From positions 589,243 through 653,242 of the forward strand of contig NZ_MKEK01000001.1 in assembly GCF_001752395.1 (NCBI RefSeq): a DNA stretch of 64,000 nt. The letters run 5' to 3'. Position 1 is the stretch's first letter. The number at the start of each line of letters is the position of its first letter. The notes beneath the pieces are model-generated. The model was not told where the DNA came from and did not search any database. It saw nothing but the letters and a program-made list of their open reading frames with translations. Of this stretch, positions 8,302 through 17,587 are shown one piece after another. Made by a program: the position numbers and the translations under genes. This DNA is from Rheinheimera salexigens (GTDB lineage Bacteria; Pseudomonadota; Gammaproteobacteria; Enterobacterales; Alteromonadaceae).

Positions 8302-10029
8302 ATGCAGAATATTTACCAGCAGCATTTAGATAAAGTGCCAGCAAATTTTGAGGCGTTAACACCGCTGCACTTTATGCAGCGCGCGGCTGGCGTGTATCCA
8401 ACTAAAACCGCGGTCGTCTATGGCGATTTACGCCGTAATTGGCGAGACGTGTATCAGCGCTGTTGTCAGTTTGCTTCGGCATTAGTCAGTGCGGGTATCG
8501 GCAAGGGTGATACGGTATCAGTCATGGCGCCGAATATTCCAGAAGTATTTGAAGCCCATTTTGCTATCCCAATGTCCGGTGCGGTACTAAACACCATTAA
8601 TACCCGCTTAGATGTTGCCAGCATTAGTTTTATTTTAGAACATGCTGAAACCAAGCTGTTATTGGTTGATTTAGAGTATTACCCTCAAGTAATGCAAGCG
8701 CTAGTCGAGCTGGCGCAGCCACCTAAAGTTATTGTTATCAATGATAAAAGCTATCAAGGTACTACTCTAGGCACTATGCAAAGCACTATGCAAGATACTA
8801 AGCAAGATACTAAGCAAGATACTAAGCAAGGCACTGCACAAGGTGCAGCGCAGAGTGCTGCTAATGTTGCGGCAGCGGTGTCAGTAAGCGAAATTGACTA
8901 TGAGCAATTTATTGCTAGCGGTGATAAAGATTACGCTTGGCAAGCCCCGGCTGATGAATGGGATGCCATTAGTTTAAATTATACTTCTGGTACCACAGGC
9001 AACCCTAAGGGTGTTGTATATCATCATCGTGGTGCTTATTTAAATGCCATTAATAACGCTGTTACATGGAACATCCCCCAGCACTTTAGCTATTTGTGGA
9101 CCCTACCTATGTTCCATTGTAATGGTTGGTGTTTTCCATGGACAGTGGCGGCTAAGGTTGGCGTTAATATTTGTTTAAGAAATATTGATGTTGGTGAAAT
9201 TTTCAACTTAATTAAAACCGAAAAAGTGAGCCACTTTTGCGCTGCGCCCATTGTATTAAATATGCTAAATAATGGCACAGCAGCAGATAAAGCCGGTTTA
9301 AACCATAGCATTAAAGTTATGACGGCAGGCTCGGCACCGCCAGCTGCGGTTATTCAAGGCATGGAAGAGTTGGGCATTGATGTTACCCATACTTATGGTT
9401 TAACCGAGACTTATGGCCCTTCAGTGGTGTGTGCATGGGACAGTGATTGGGACAACCTCGATATCTCTGAACGGGCACGGCTTAAATCACGCCAAGGGGT
9501 CAGAAGTAATTTATTGGAAGGCTTAATGATAGCCGATCCCGTTACCATGCAACCGGTGCCGCAAGATGGCGAAACCATGGGCGAAGTAATGGTGCGCGGT
9601 AATATCGTGATGAAAGGCTATCTTAAAAATGCTAATGAAACTAAAAATTGCTTTGCCGAGGGCTGGTTTCACACCGGCGATTTGGGTGTCTGTCATGAAA
9701 ATGGCTATATCGAACTAAAAGATCGCTCGAAAGATATTATTATTTCGGGTGGCGAAAATATTTCTAGTATCGAAATTGAAGGCGTTTTATATCATCATCC
9801 TGATGTATTAGAGGCTGCAGTAATAGCTAAGCCGGATGGTAAGTGGGGCGAAGTGCCACTGGCCTTTGTTAAACTTAAACCGACAGCTACCGTAACAGCT
9901 GAAGAGCTAATAGCGTTTTGTAAGACCCGATTAGCTAAATTTAAAATACCGAAGGAAATTCGTTTTATTGAAATACCTAAAACATCGACCGGTAAAGTAC
10001 AAAAATATTCTTTACGAAAGTTGATCTAA
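8302..10029 (+). CDS. AMP-forming acyl-CoA synthetase (ligase)
   Basis: A 575-residue adenylate-forming enzyme that activates a carboxylic acid with ATP and CoA. Motifs in order: phosphate-binding YTSGTTGNPKG, YGLTETYG, the GWFHTGDLG hinge-region Asp, DRSKDIIISGGENIS and the C-terminal catalytic Lys in PKTSTGKVQK. It resembles the medium-chain/aryl branch (AlkK or benzoate-CoA ligase-like). An inserted segment at about residues 155-190 is Gln/Thr-rich and encoded by tandem 12-base units (separate entry), before the P-loop; such an insert is unusual. As the last gene of the operon, its product would feed an acid into beta-oxidation-like degradation. A GGAG ribosome site precedes the ATG. Confidence 0.92.
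   Translation: MQNIYQQHLDKVPANFEALTPLHFMQRAAGVYPTKTAVVYGDLRRNWRDVYQRCCQFASALVSAGIGKGDTVSVMAPNIPEVFEAHFAIPMSGAVLNTINTRLDVASISFILEHAETKLLLVDLEYYPQVMQALVELAQPPKVIVINDKSYQGTTLGTMQSTMQDTKQDTKQDTKQGTAQGAAQSAANVAAAVSVSEIDYEQFIASGDKDYAWQAPADEWDAISLNYTSGTTGNPKGVVYHHRGAYLNAINNAVTWNIPQHFSYLWTLPMFHCNGWCFPWTVAAKVGVNICLRNIDVGEIFNLIKTEKVSHFCAAPIVLNMLNNGTAADKAGLNHSIKVMTAGSAPPAAVIQGMEELGIDVTHTYGLTETYGPSVVCAWDSDWDNLDISERARLKSRQGVRSNLLEGLMIADPVTMQPVPQDGETMGEVMVRGNIVMKGYLKNANETKNCFAEGWFHTGDLGVCHENGYIELKDRSKDIIISGGENISSIEIEGVLYHHPDVLEAAVIAKPDGKWGEVPLAFVKLKPTATVTAEELIAFCKTRLAKFKIPKEIRFIEIPKTSTGKVQKYSLRKLI
8770..8853 (+). repeat. 12-bp tandem repeat inside the acyl-CoA ligase gene
   Basis: Three perfect copies of GATACTAAGCAA (8794-8805, 8806-8817, 8818-8829) are flanked by degenerate units of the same length on both sides (8770-8793 and 8830-8853). 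Each unit encodes a four-residue block of the type DTKQ, STMQ or GTAQ, so length changes keep the frame. Confidence 0.9.
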
Positions 10030-10056
10030 ACAGTAACCAAAACACTCCCCCTCAAG

Positions 10057-10090
10057 CGCTGCCAATTTGTTTTGGCGGCGTTTTTTTTTT
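10057..10090 (+). terminator. Rho-independent terminator of the aromatic operon
   Basis: A nine-pair stem (CGCTGCCAA pairing with TTGGCGGCG, one G-T pair) with a six-base loop is followed by ten T. It lies 28 nt after the stop of the acyl-CoA ligase and ends the operon. Confidence 0.9.
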
Positions 10091-10270
10091 GCTTAATAAT
10101 ATGAAAAATATACCTATTGGCAGTAATAAATACAGGGGTGATAATATCAATGCCAATTAAAAGCAATATAAAACAATGATTTAATTATGGTTTGATTTTT
10201 GCTTTCTTTTTTTAAGCGCAAGTACTCAAGTACTCAAGCGTAAGCTTAAACGCCACTAAGGAGCAACAAT

Positions 10271-10417
10271 ATGAAAACATCATTTAATAAATATGCAAAA
10301 GCAGCGTTGTTAGCAATATTAGGTATGGCAGTTGTTGCCTGTGCAACAATTGAAGGTGCGGGTAAGGATATTGAAACTGCAGGTGAGTCTATTCAAGATG
10401 CAGCAGATAATGAGTAA
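10271..10417 (+). CDS. entericidin A/B-family small lipoprotein
   Basis: A 48-residue protein. It has a lipoprotein signal peptide with lipobox VVAC (lipidated Cys24), then the ATIEGAGKDIE stretch and an amphipathic GESIQDAA tail. This is the standard entericidin layout of about 45-50 residues. Entericidins are small membrane lipoproteins; in E. coli EcnB is stationary-phase linked. Its ATG follows GGAGCAACAAT, a good ribosome site. It stands alone between the aromatic operon's terminator and rmuC on the opposite strand. No partner antidote gene of the ecnA type is adjacent. Confidence 0.88.
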   Translation: MKTSFNKYAKAALLAILGMAVVACATIEGAGKDIETAGESIQDAADNE

Positions 10418-10419
10418 TG

Positions 10420-10479
10420 TATTTTAGTGTCGATAATGATCTGCACTAACGATCTACATTAAAAATCGACACTAAAATA
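10420..10479. repeat. 15-bp perfect inverted repeat after the entericidin gene
   Basis: Arms TATTTTAGTGTCGAT (10420-10434) and ATCGACACTAAAATA (10465-10479) are exact complements around a 30-base spacer. A third partial copy, GACACTAAATAG, lies at about 10489-10500. The first arm begins three bases after the entericidin stop. The long loop and missing T-run argue against a classic terminator, although it may act as an end signal for one or both convergent genes. Confidence 0.7.
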
Positions 10480-10538
10480 GCTAAATATGACACTAAATAG
10501 CCATAAATATTAAGCTACGACATGTATTACAGATAAAA

Positions 10539-12158
10539 CTAGCTGGACTCAGTTGAACTGGGTTCAGCTAGTTCTGCAATTGGCTCTGCTATCGATTCAG
10601 CTGTTGGTTCAGGTATGGGCTCTATCATCATCGATAGGCGTTCAGACTCAAAATCACGATGTGATGTTTCTAAAGCTGGCAAGGTTTTGCTGACTTTAGC
10701 TGAAAGCTGACTAAAACGATCTACCTTACCGTATAAACCTTGCTGACCCGCTAACGCTGTAACCGTACTATTGTAATGATTGCTTACGGTGTTTAAGGTC
10801 ACGCCAAGCTTTTGCAAGCGCTCAGCGACTAAGCACACCTGATTATATACTTCGGCGGCGCGCTCACTAATCTCCCGGGCTTCTGTATTGCTGCGCTCTA
10901 TCATCCATAAGTTGGACACGGTGCGTAAAATGGGGATTAACGTGGTATGCGATACTAAAACGATATTCTGTTTGTAACCATATTCAAATAAATCTTTGTT
11001 ATGTTTTAGCGCCTCTATGTAAGCCGGCTCAATAGGCATAAACATTAATACAAAACTTGGGCTGTGCATGCCAATTAAGTTAGTGTAATCCTTACTGGCC
11101 AAGTCATCGATATGGCGGCGTACCGCTTTATTATGCTCTGCCATCGCCAGTAGATAAGCGTCGTTGGTTTCTGCAGCAACCGCCCGATCGTAAGCAACCA
11201 GTGATACTTTGCTATCAATAATAATATGCTTATTATCGGGTAACTTAATTAAGAAGTCGGTTTGTTTATTTTTGCCATCGCTATCTTTAAACGCGGTTTG
11301 GGCAGAAAAATGGGCATCTTGCACTAAGCCACTCATTTCTAAGGTTCGCTGTAATTGCGCCTCGCCCCAAGCACCACGTTGTTGCGAGTCGCCTTTTAAT
11401 GCCGAGGTCAGGTTATTGGCCTCTGTGCTCATGGATACGCCAATATCGAGCACCTTTTTGATTTCAGCATTTAAATTAGCATTGCCGCGGGTTGCTGAAT
11501 CATGCACTTCATTAACCCGTTTTTGGAAGGCGTCAATTTGTTCCCGAAATGGTTTTAACATGACATCAATACTATGTTGACTGGTATCGGTGAAGGTTTT
11601 ACCTTTCTCTTCAAAAATTTTATTGGCTAAGTTTTCAAACTCTTTACTCAGTATTTGTTTATTTTCAGCCAGTTGTGCCAGTTGCTGTTCAAAGTGCTTT
11701 TCGCGCTGCTGCAAAGAAGTATCTAACTCAGTATGTTGTTTGGTTAGCTGTAAGTGCTCGGCTTGCAGCTCAGATAACTTAATGTGTTGTTGCTGAAGTT
11801 GACCTTTTAAATCGGTAATATACTCTTTGGCTTGAAGCCCTGCCGTTTCAAACATCTTGGCTTTTTTACCTTCCTCTGCCAATTGCTGTTGTAATTGATT
11901 AAGGGTTGTACGTTCAGCTTGCAGCTGTTGCAGGCTTTGCTGTAAATGCTGCTCAATACGGCTTTGGCTAGTATGGGCAGCAATTAACTGCTGTTCAAGG
12001 CGACTAGTGATGATGGCGTTATCATGTAATTGTTTTTGTAGTGCTGCTAACCGACGTTGATTGGTAATAAACGCAGCTAGATAACCAAGTGCGATAGCGA
12101 TAACACAGGCCATCCCTATTAGGGTGATGAGCTCTGTATTCCAAAGAATTGTTTGCAT
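10539..12158 (-). CDS. rmuC: DNA recombination protein RmuC
   Basis: A 539-residue RmuC-family protein, thought to be a nuclease-like factor that limits inversions at short inverted repeats. There is an N-terminal membrane helix (about residues 11-32), a long Gln-rich coiled coil (about 35-170) and the conserved RmuC core with SALKGDSQQRGAWGE, TDFLIKLPD, IDSKVSL and FMPIEPAYIEAL. The core includes the DSK element of restriction-endonuclease-like folds. The C-terminal 30 residues form an imperfect PIPEPTAESIAEP repeat tail that looks disordered. It is monocistronic and divergent from the efflux operon. Confidence 0.95.
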   Translation of the reverse strand: MQTILWNTELITLIGMACVIAIALGYLAAFITNQRRLAALQKQLHDNAIITSRLEQQLIAAHTSQSRIEQHLQQSLQQLQAERTTLNQLQQQLAEEGKKAKMFETAGLQAKEYITDLKGQLQQQHIKLSELQAEHLQLTKQHTELDTSLQQREKHFEQQLAQLAENKQILSKEFENLANKIFEEKGKTFTDTSQHSIDVMLKPFREQIDAFQKRVNEVHDSATRGNANLNAEIKKVLDIGVSMSTEANNLTSALKGDSQQRGAWGEAQLQRTLEMSGLVQDAHFSAQTAFKDSDGKNKQTDFLIKLPDNKHIIIDSKVSLVAYDRAVAAETNDAYLLAMAEHNKAVRRHIDDLASKDYTNLIGMHSPSFVLMFMPIEPAYIEALKHNKDLFEYGYKQNIVLVSHTTLIPILRTVSNLWMIERSNTEAREISERAAEVYNQVCLVAERLQKLGVTLNTVSNHYNSTVTALAGQQGLYGKVDRFSQLSAKVSKTLPALETSHRDFESERLSMMIEPIPEPTAESIAEPIAELAEPSSTESS

Positions 12159-12457
12159 GTATAATCCTACAGGTTATCAATGACTATATTGTGCCATTAC
12201 TATAATGCGTAAATGATTGAGCTAAATCTTGTTTCTCAGCGTACTGCTGACAGCTTAGGTTTGCGGTATAGTACCACTGTATAAGATAACAGTGTATCTG
12301 ATATAACACACGCATTAATAGAGCTTGTGGCTCTGAATATACTGAATTATTTATATTTATAACCCGCTTAGCTGATAACGTTATTTTATATACTAAAATG
12401 TGTTAACCGATTTTACGCATTTTAACGATTAAAACCGTGTTTGTAGCGGTTCTTGTC
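12159..12457. other. intergenic region between rmuC and the efflux operon
   Basis: About 390 non-coding bases separate rmuC from the efflux lipoprotein gene, of which the last 92 hold the efflux promoter and leader (next entry). The rest is A/T-rich and should carry the rmuC promoter, but I see no confident motif, RNA gene or ORF in it. Confidence 0.5.
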
Positions 12458-12486
12458 TTGATAACATACAGGCATGTATGTATATT
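12458..12486 (+). promoter_or_regulatory. sigma70 promoter with a TetR-type operator in its spacer
   Basis: A -35 element TTGATA (12458-12463) and a -10 element TATATT (12481-12486) are 17 nt apart. The spacer holds the palindrome ACATACA-4nt-TGTATGT (12464-12481), whose arms resemble AcrR/TtgR-family operators (TACATACA-type half-sites). A repressor bound there would occlude RNA polymerase. Transcription would start near 12493, which rules out the longer open frame beginning at 12478 as the normal start of the pump lipoprotein. The TetR-family protein encoded at 16875-17498 is the obvious candidate ligand-sensing repressor. Confidence 0.7.
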
Positions 12487-12549
12487 GCACGACATTATTT
12501 TGCCGATTTTTTTCAATTATTTGAACGGCAGTTTTTTAAGGAACTTTGT

Positions 12550-13689
12550 ATGACATTAAAGCTAAAATTACTAGTAACCGCAGTGGCGAGTTTAATGCTA
12601 GTAGCCTGTAGTGAATCGGAGCAAGTTCAGGCACAACAGCAGGCACCAGAAGTGGAAGTAATCACTTTAACCACTACTAGTGTTGGCTTAACTACAGAGT
12701 TGCCAGGCAGAACCATTGAGTATCGCCAAGCAGAAATTCGGCCGCAGGTAAGTGGTATTTTACAGCAACGTTTATTTCGTGAAGGCCAGCAGGTAGAAGC
12801 CGGAGAATTGCTGTATAAAATTGATGCTGCAACTTATCAAGCAGCGTTAGCCAGTGCTAAAGCCAATGTTGCCAGCGCGAAAGCCGGCCAATTTAATGCG
12901 GCAAATAAGGCCAAGCGGATTAAAGATTTATTAGGTAGTAAGGTGGTTAGCCAGCAAGACTTTGACGATGCCAATGCATTGATGATGCAAGCTGATGCTG
13001 CCGTTGCTAGTGCTGAAGCGGCACTGCAAAATGCGCAAATCAACCTCGATTATACTGAAATAACCGCACCAATAAGTGGCGTAATAGGCCGTTCAGCCGT
13101 TACTGAAGGTGCGTTATTAACAGCTAACCAAGCTCAAGGCTTAGCCACCATACGTCAATTAGATCCTATCTATGCTGATTTAACCCAATCCAGTACTGAT
13201 TTATTAAGAATAAAGCGGCAAATGCAACAGCAAAATAAGCAGCAGGTGAGTGTCGATTTAATTTTAGACGATGGTTCTAAGTATGCAGAGCAAGGTAGCT
13301 TAGAGTTTTCAGAAGTTAATGTTGACCCCAGTACGGGCATGGTGACGTTACGCGCTGTATTCGATAACAAACAATCTGACTTACTGCCAGGCATGTTTGT
13401 GCGGGCGGTTTTACATCATGGTAGTAATGATAATGCTATTTTAGTGCCACAAGCGGCTGTTAGCCGCACGGCAAAAGGCGAGGCAATGGTTATGGTTGTT
13501 AATGCCGATAATCAAGTAGAGTCTCGTATAGTGATATTGGGCCAAAGTACTGACGGCAATTGGGTAGCTGAATCTGGGGTTAAAGCGGGAGAGCAAATAA
13601 TTATTTCCGGCTTACAAAAAGTGCGTGCGGGTGCAACGGTTCGTGTTGTGCAAGCCGGTAATAAAACCACTAACACTGCTGCGCAGTAA
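12550..13689 (+). CDS. RND efflux periplasmic adaptor (AcrA/MexA-type lipoprotein)
   Basis: Membrane-fusion protein of a tripartite multidrug pump, 379 residues. The start at 12550 follows AAGGAAC and gives a lipoprotein signal with lipobox LVAC (Cys20). It then shows the lipoyl half-motif around QVSGILQQRLFREGQQVEAG, an Ala-rich alpha-hairpin (about residues 95-165), the second lipoyl half (LDYTEITAPISGVIGRS) and the beta-barrel and membrane-proximal domains. It links the inner-membrane RND protein encoded 12 nt downstream to an outer-membrane channel. No TolC/OprM gene is in the window, so a channel encoded elsewhere is expected. Regulation is probably by the palindrome in its promoter. Confidence 0.95.
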   Translation: MTLKLKLLVTAVASLMLVACSESEQVQAQQQAPEVEVITLTTTSVGLTTELPGRTIEYRQAEIRPQVSGILQQRLFREGQQVEAGELLYKIDAATYQAALASAKANVASAKAGQFNAANKAKRIKDLLGSKVVSQQDFDDANALMMQADAAVASAEAALQNAQINLDYTEITAPISGVIGRSAVTEGALLTANQAQGLATIRQLDPIYADLTQSSTDLLRIKRQMQQQNKQQVSVDLILDDGSKYAEQGSLEFSEVNVDPSTGMVTLRAVFDNKQSDLLPGMFVRAVLHHGSNDNAILVPQAAVSRTAKGEAMVMVVNADNQVESRIVILGQSTDGNWVAESGVKAGEQIIISGLQKVRAGATVRVVQAGNKTTNTAAQ

Positions 13690-13701
13690 ACGGAGTAGCA
13701 G

Positions 13702-16700
13702 ATGGCCAATTTCTTTATAAGTCGTCCCATTTTTGCTTGGGTAATAGCGATTGTTATTATGCTGGCAGGCTTGTTATCGATTAAACAATTACCTATTGAG
13801 CAATACCCAAGTATTGCTCCTCCAGCCGTAACTATTAGTGCTAGCTATCGTGGTGCCTCGGCGCAAACTGCAGAAGACGCGGTAACACAAGTTATCGAGC
13901 AAGCTATGAATGGCTTGGATAACTTAATGTATATGTCTGCCAATACTGACTCATCAGGTGGCATATCCATTACCTTAACATTTGAAACCGGTACTGATGG
14001 CGATATTGCCCAAGTACAGGTGCAAAACAAACTGCAACAAGCGTTACCCTTATTACCGCAAGAAGTGCAGCAACAGGGTGTTAGAGTTGCTAAATCTAAC
14101 GGTAGCTTTTTAATGGTCGTGGCGTTTACATCAACTGATGACAGCATGAGCCGTGAGGACATTGCTGACTTCGTGGTTGCCAACGTTAAAGACCCGTTAA
14201 GTCGCACCGAAGGTGTAGGTAACGTAGTGGTGTTTGGTAGCCAATATGCCATGCGTATTTGGTTAGATGCCGACAAGTTAAATCAGTTTAAAATGACGCC
14301 GTCTGATGTTACTGCTGCTATTCGAGTGCAAAATAATCAAGTGACCGCTGGTCAACTTGGTGGTGCGCCGGCGTTAGATGGTCAGCAATATAGTGCCGCT
14401 ATTTTAGCCCAGACTCGTTTTAGCACGGTGGAAGAATTTAGCAATATATTGCTTCGTGTCAACCAAGATGGTTCATTAGTGCGCTTAGCTGATGTGGCGA
14501 GAGTGGAGTTAGGTGGTGAAGACTATTCTATTAAAGCTCGCTTTAACGGCAGAGTGGCTACCGGTATCGCGGTTGAATTAGCTACTGGCGCCAATGCGCT
14601 TGATACCGCTGCAGCGGTAAGAAAACGTATTGCAGAATTAGAGCCGTATTTCCCGGCAGGTGTGTCGACTGTTATTCCCTATGATACGACTCCTTTTGTT
14701 GAAATATCCATTAACTCAGTGGTGCAAACGCTAATAGAAGCCATTATTTTAGTATTTTTGGTTATGTATTTATTTTTACAAAATCTGCGCGCCACCATCA
14801 TTCCAACCTTAGCTGTGCCTGTGGTGTTACTCGGCACCTTCGGTATTATGGCGGCATTTGGCTTTACGATTAATACCTTAACCATGTTTGGTATGGTGCT
14901 ATCTATCGGCTTATTAGTTGATGACGCTATTGTTGTGGTTGAAAACGTTGAGCGGGTAATGACCGAAGAGGGTTTGTCCGCAGTTGAAGCTACGCGTAAA
15001 TCAATGGGCCAAATTACCGGTGCTTTAATAGGTATCGGTTTAGTATTGTCGGCGGTATTTGTGCCAATGGCATTCTTTGGTGGGGCCACTGGCGCTATCT
15101 ATAAACAGTTCTCTATTACGATTGTCTCGGCAATGGCGTTATCAGTACTGGTGGCAATAGTATTCACACCAGCCTTATGTGCCACTATGCTGAAACAAAA
15201 TAAAAACGGCCATGTTAAAAAAGGCGGTTTCTTTGGTTGGTTTAACCGTGGTTTTGATAATACTAACCATAAATATCAGCGCGGTGTGGCCGGTATGCTG
15301 AAGCGCCCTGTGCGTTCAATGCTTGTTTACGGTGCCATTGTTTTGATTATGGTGGTGATGTTCTTACGCTTACCCTCGTCGTTTTTACCGTCTGAAGACC
15401 AAGGTATCTTTATTACTATGGTGCAGTTACCTACAGGTGCAAGCCAAGAGCGTACCGAAGCGGTAATGACTAAAATTGCTGATTACTATAATCAGGAAGA
15501 CGCGGTTGATGCAGCCTTTACAGTGTCGGGCTTTAGCTTTAATGGTAGTGGTCAAAACGTAGGTTTAGCCTTTGTTCGCTTAAAAGATTGGTCTGAGCGT
15601 GATGATAATCAAAGTGTCAACGCCGTTATTGGCCGAGCTATGGGCTATTTTAGTACGGTAAAAGAAGCGCAGATCTTTGCCTTTAACTTACCGCCTATAG
15701 CTGCTTTAGGTAATGCTACTGGTTTTACACTCTATCTACAGGATCGGGCTGGTTTGGGCCACGAAGCCTTATTAAATGCCCGTAACCAGCTATTAGGTAT
15801 GGCAGGACAAGAGCCAAGCTTAATGGGTGTTAGGCCCAATGGTATGGAGGATGCCGCCCAGTTACAAATCGATATTGATCAGCTAAAAGCCCAAGCATTA
15901 GGCGTATCACCTGCTGATATTAACCAAACCTTATCTATAGGTTGGGGCTCAAATTATGTTAATGACTTTGTTGACCGCGGCCGGGTGAAAAAAGTCTTTG
16001 TCCAAGCAGATGCTAAGTTCCGTATGAGCCCAGAAGATATCAGTAGCTGGTATGTGCGGAATAAAGCCGGCGATATGGTTAGTTTTTCTTCATTTGCTAC
16101 CAGTCGCTGGGTGTATGGACCACAACGTTTAGAGCGTTATAACGGCGTATCGGCAATGCAAATTCAAGGCGAGCCTGCACCGGGTGTTAGTTCTGGTGAT
16201 GCCATGTTAAAAATGGAACAGCTAATTGCTAATTTGCCCGACGGTATCGACTTTGAATGGACCGGAACCTCGTATCAAGAAAAGCTATCTGGCTCGCAAG
16301 CACCGGCTTTATATGCCTTGTCTATTTTAGTGGTGTTTTTATGTTTAGCGGCGTTATATGAAAGCTGGTCAATTCCGTTTGCAGTTATCTTAGTGGTGCC
16401 ACTGGGTATTGTTGGTGCGTTAGCAGCAACCTTTATGCGCGGGTTAGAAAACGATGTTTACTTCCAGGTGGGTTTATTAACTACCATGGGCTTGGCATCG
16501 AAGAACGCTATTTTAATTGTGGAGTTTGCCCGCGAGTTGCAGCAGCAAGGTAAAGGTATTATTGAGGCTATTTTAGAAGCGGTTCGATTACGGTTACGGC
16601 CTATTATTATGACGTCAATGGCCTTCTCGTTAGGCGTATTGCCGTTAGTGATTAGTAGTGGGGCTGGTTCTGCAAGTCGAAATGCTATTGGTACCGGCGT

Positions 16701-16809
16701 GTTAGGCGGTATGATCTCAGCAACGGTATTAGCGATATTCTTAGTGCCTATTTTCTATCTAGTGATTATGAAAATCTTTGATAAAAAACATGCAGTAACT
16801 AAACAGTAA
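13702..16809 (+). CDS. RND multidrug efflux transporter (AcrB/MexB-type, HAE1)
   Basis: A full-length 1035-residue hydrophobe/amphiphile efflux transporter. It has twelve membrane helices and two large periplasmic loops. The proton relay is intact: the Asp-Asp pair in [16 protein letters not shown] (helix 4) and the Lys in [13 protein letters not shown] (helix 10). The N-terminus [17 protein letters not shown] is typical of AcrB/MexB. It exports hydrophobic drugs, bile salts or phenolics from the periplasm by proton antiport. It is co-transcribed with the adaptor upstream and followed by a strong terminator. Confidence 0.96.
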   Translation: MANFFISRPIFAWVIAIVIMLAGLLSIKQLPIEQYPSIAPPAVTISASYRGASAQTAEDAVTQVIEQAMNGLDNLMYMSANTDSSGGISITLTFETGTDGDIAQVQVQNKLQQALPLLPQEVQQQGVRVAKSNGSFLMVVAFTSTDDSMSREDIADFVVANVKDPLSRTEGVGNVVVFGSQYAMRIWLDADKLNQFKMTPSDVTAAIRVQNNQVTAGQLGGAPALDGQQYSAAILAQTRFSTVEEFSNILLRVNQDGSLVRLADVARVELGGEDYSIKARFNGRVATGIAVELATGANALDTAAAVRKRIAELEPYFPAGVSTVIPYDTTPFVEISINSVVQTLIEAIILVFLVMYLFLQNLRATIIPTLAVPVVLLGTFGIMAAFGFTINTLTMFGMVLSIGLLVDDAIVVVENVERVMTEEGLSAVEATRKSMGQITGALIGIGLVLSAVFVPMAFFGGATGAIYKQFSITIVSAMALSVLVAIVFTPALCATMLKQNKNGHVKKGGFFGWFNRGFDNTNHKYQRGVAGMLKRPVRSMLVYGAIVLIMVVMFLRLPSSFLPSEDQGIFITMVQLPTGASQERTEAVMTKIADYYNQEDAVDAAFTVSGFSFNGSGQNVGLAFVRLKDWSERDDNQSVNAVIGRAMGYFSTVKEAQIFAFNLPPIAALGNATGFTLYLQDRAGLGHEALLNARNQLLGMAGQEPSLMGVRPNGMEDAAQLQIDIDQLKAQALGVSPADINQTLSIGWGSNYVNDFVDRGRVKKVFVQADAKFRMSPEDISSWYVRNKAGDMVSFSSFATSRWVYGPQRLERYNGVSAMQIQGEPAPGVSSGDAMLKMEQLIANLPDGIDFEWTGTSYQEKLSGSQAPALYALSILVVFLCLAALYESWSIPFAVILVVPLGIVGALAATFMRGLENDVYFQVGLLTTMGLASKNAILIVEFARELQQQGKGIIEAILEAVRLRLRPIIMTSMAFSLGVLPLVISSGAGSASRNAIGTGVLGGMISATVLAIFLVPIFYLVIMKIFDKKHAVTKQ

Positions 16810-16857
16810 CTAAGCAGTAACGCTTAGCAAGAGTAGAAAAACTTGTTGTACCTTTGG

Positions 16858-16893
16858 CCGGCTTTTAGTGCGAACTAACTAGCCGGTTTTTTT
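16858..16893 (+). terminator. terminator of the RND operon, overlapping the 3' end of the TetR gene
   Basis: Stem CCGGCT (16858-16863) with AGCCGG (16881-16886), followed by seven T. It sits 49 nt past the RND stop. The second arm and T-run lie inside the last codons of the convergent regulator gene, so the two transcription units share this short segment. Confidence 0.75.
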
Positions 16894-17498
16894 AATCCCA
16901 ACAACATAGTGTCAACAAAAGCTGGCGCATTAATGCTCAGGTCACACTGTAAAGGTTTAAGTAAAAAGTGACTGATAATGCCGGCAATATAGATATGTAA
17001 TGACATTGCCGCTAAGCGTGGGCAAACCCCTTCACGCAGCAGTCCTGCTTGTTCTGCGCGACTAAAAGCGCGCTCTAATACCGCTATAGCCAAGGTATCG
17101 AGTTCATCTTGTTTAGTGACAACAGGATTAAGCTCATCAATATATTCACAGCGATGAAACACAATGGTCAATACGCGATGGTGTTGCTCACTCTCAGCCA
17201 CTAAGCGTAAACAGTTAACCATTAACTCCCGAATTTGCTTAAAAGGATCGCTACTTTCGTCTTTATTTACATTGGCGAGTAAGTGTTGAAATGGCAGGCG
17301 CACCCGCTCTAACATGGCATTAAATAAATCGGCTTTATTTTCAAAGTGCCAATAAATAGCGCCACGGGTAACATTAGCTTGCTGGGCTATTTTCGCTAAC
17401 GTGGTTTGCGAGACACCATGCTTATAAAATAAATATTCTGCAGCATCTAAAATTGCAGCACGAGTACCTTCTGCATCCGCTTTAGTCCGTCTTGCCAT
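16875..17498 (-). CDS. TetR/AcrR-family transcriptional regulator (probable efflux repressor)
   Basis: A 207-residue regulator of the AcrR/TtgR/MtrR kind. The N-terminal helix-turn-helix spans about residues 10-56 (AAILDAAEYLFYKHG, then TTLAKIAQQANVTRGAIYWHF, ending FENKADLF). The C-terminal half is a ligand-binding/dimerisation domain with the pattern of AcrR-type C-domains. It lies convergent to and just downstream of the RND pump genes rather than divergent upstream, the more common arrangement. The predicted role is repression of the pump operon through the palindrome at 12464-12481, relieved by pump substrates; the site assignment is inference. Confidence 0.9.
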   Translation of the reverse strand: MARRTKADAEGTRAAILDAAEYLFYKHGVSQTTLAKIAQQANVTRGAIYWHFENKADLFNAMLERVRLPFQHLLANVNKDESSDPFKQIRELMVNCLRLVAESEQHHRVLTIVFHRCEYIDELNPVVTKQDELDTLAIAVLERAFSRAEQAGLLREGVCPRLAAMSLHIYIAGIISHFLLKPLQCDLSINAPAFVDTMLLGLKKPAS

Positions 17499-17587
17499 CG
17501 CCTATACTTCGCTCCAATTAGACAACATTTATAATTGAGCAGTTTAGCATAAATGCCCGCTACAGACACTTATGCTATGGGCTTTGC

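Noticed and set aside
8770..8853. Short repeats as a possible CRISPR-like array
   Set aside because: Unit is 12 bases without spacers and in frame within an enzyme gene.
12478..12549. Upstream extension of the efflux adaptor gene by 24 codons
   Set aside because: It begins inside the -10 region of the likely promoter and would bury the lipoprotein signal; the ATG at 12550 has a good ribosome site.
13845..14276. 143-codon open frame antisense to the RND transporter gene
   Set aside because: Shadow of a well-conserved gene, no motif, no ribosome site.
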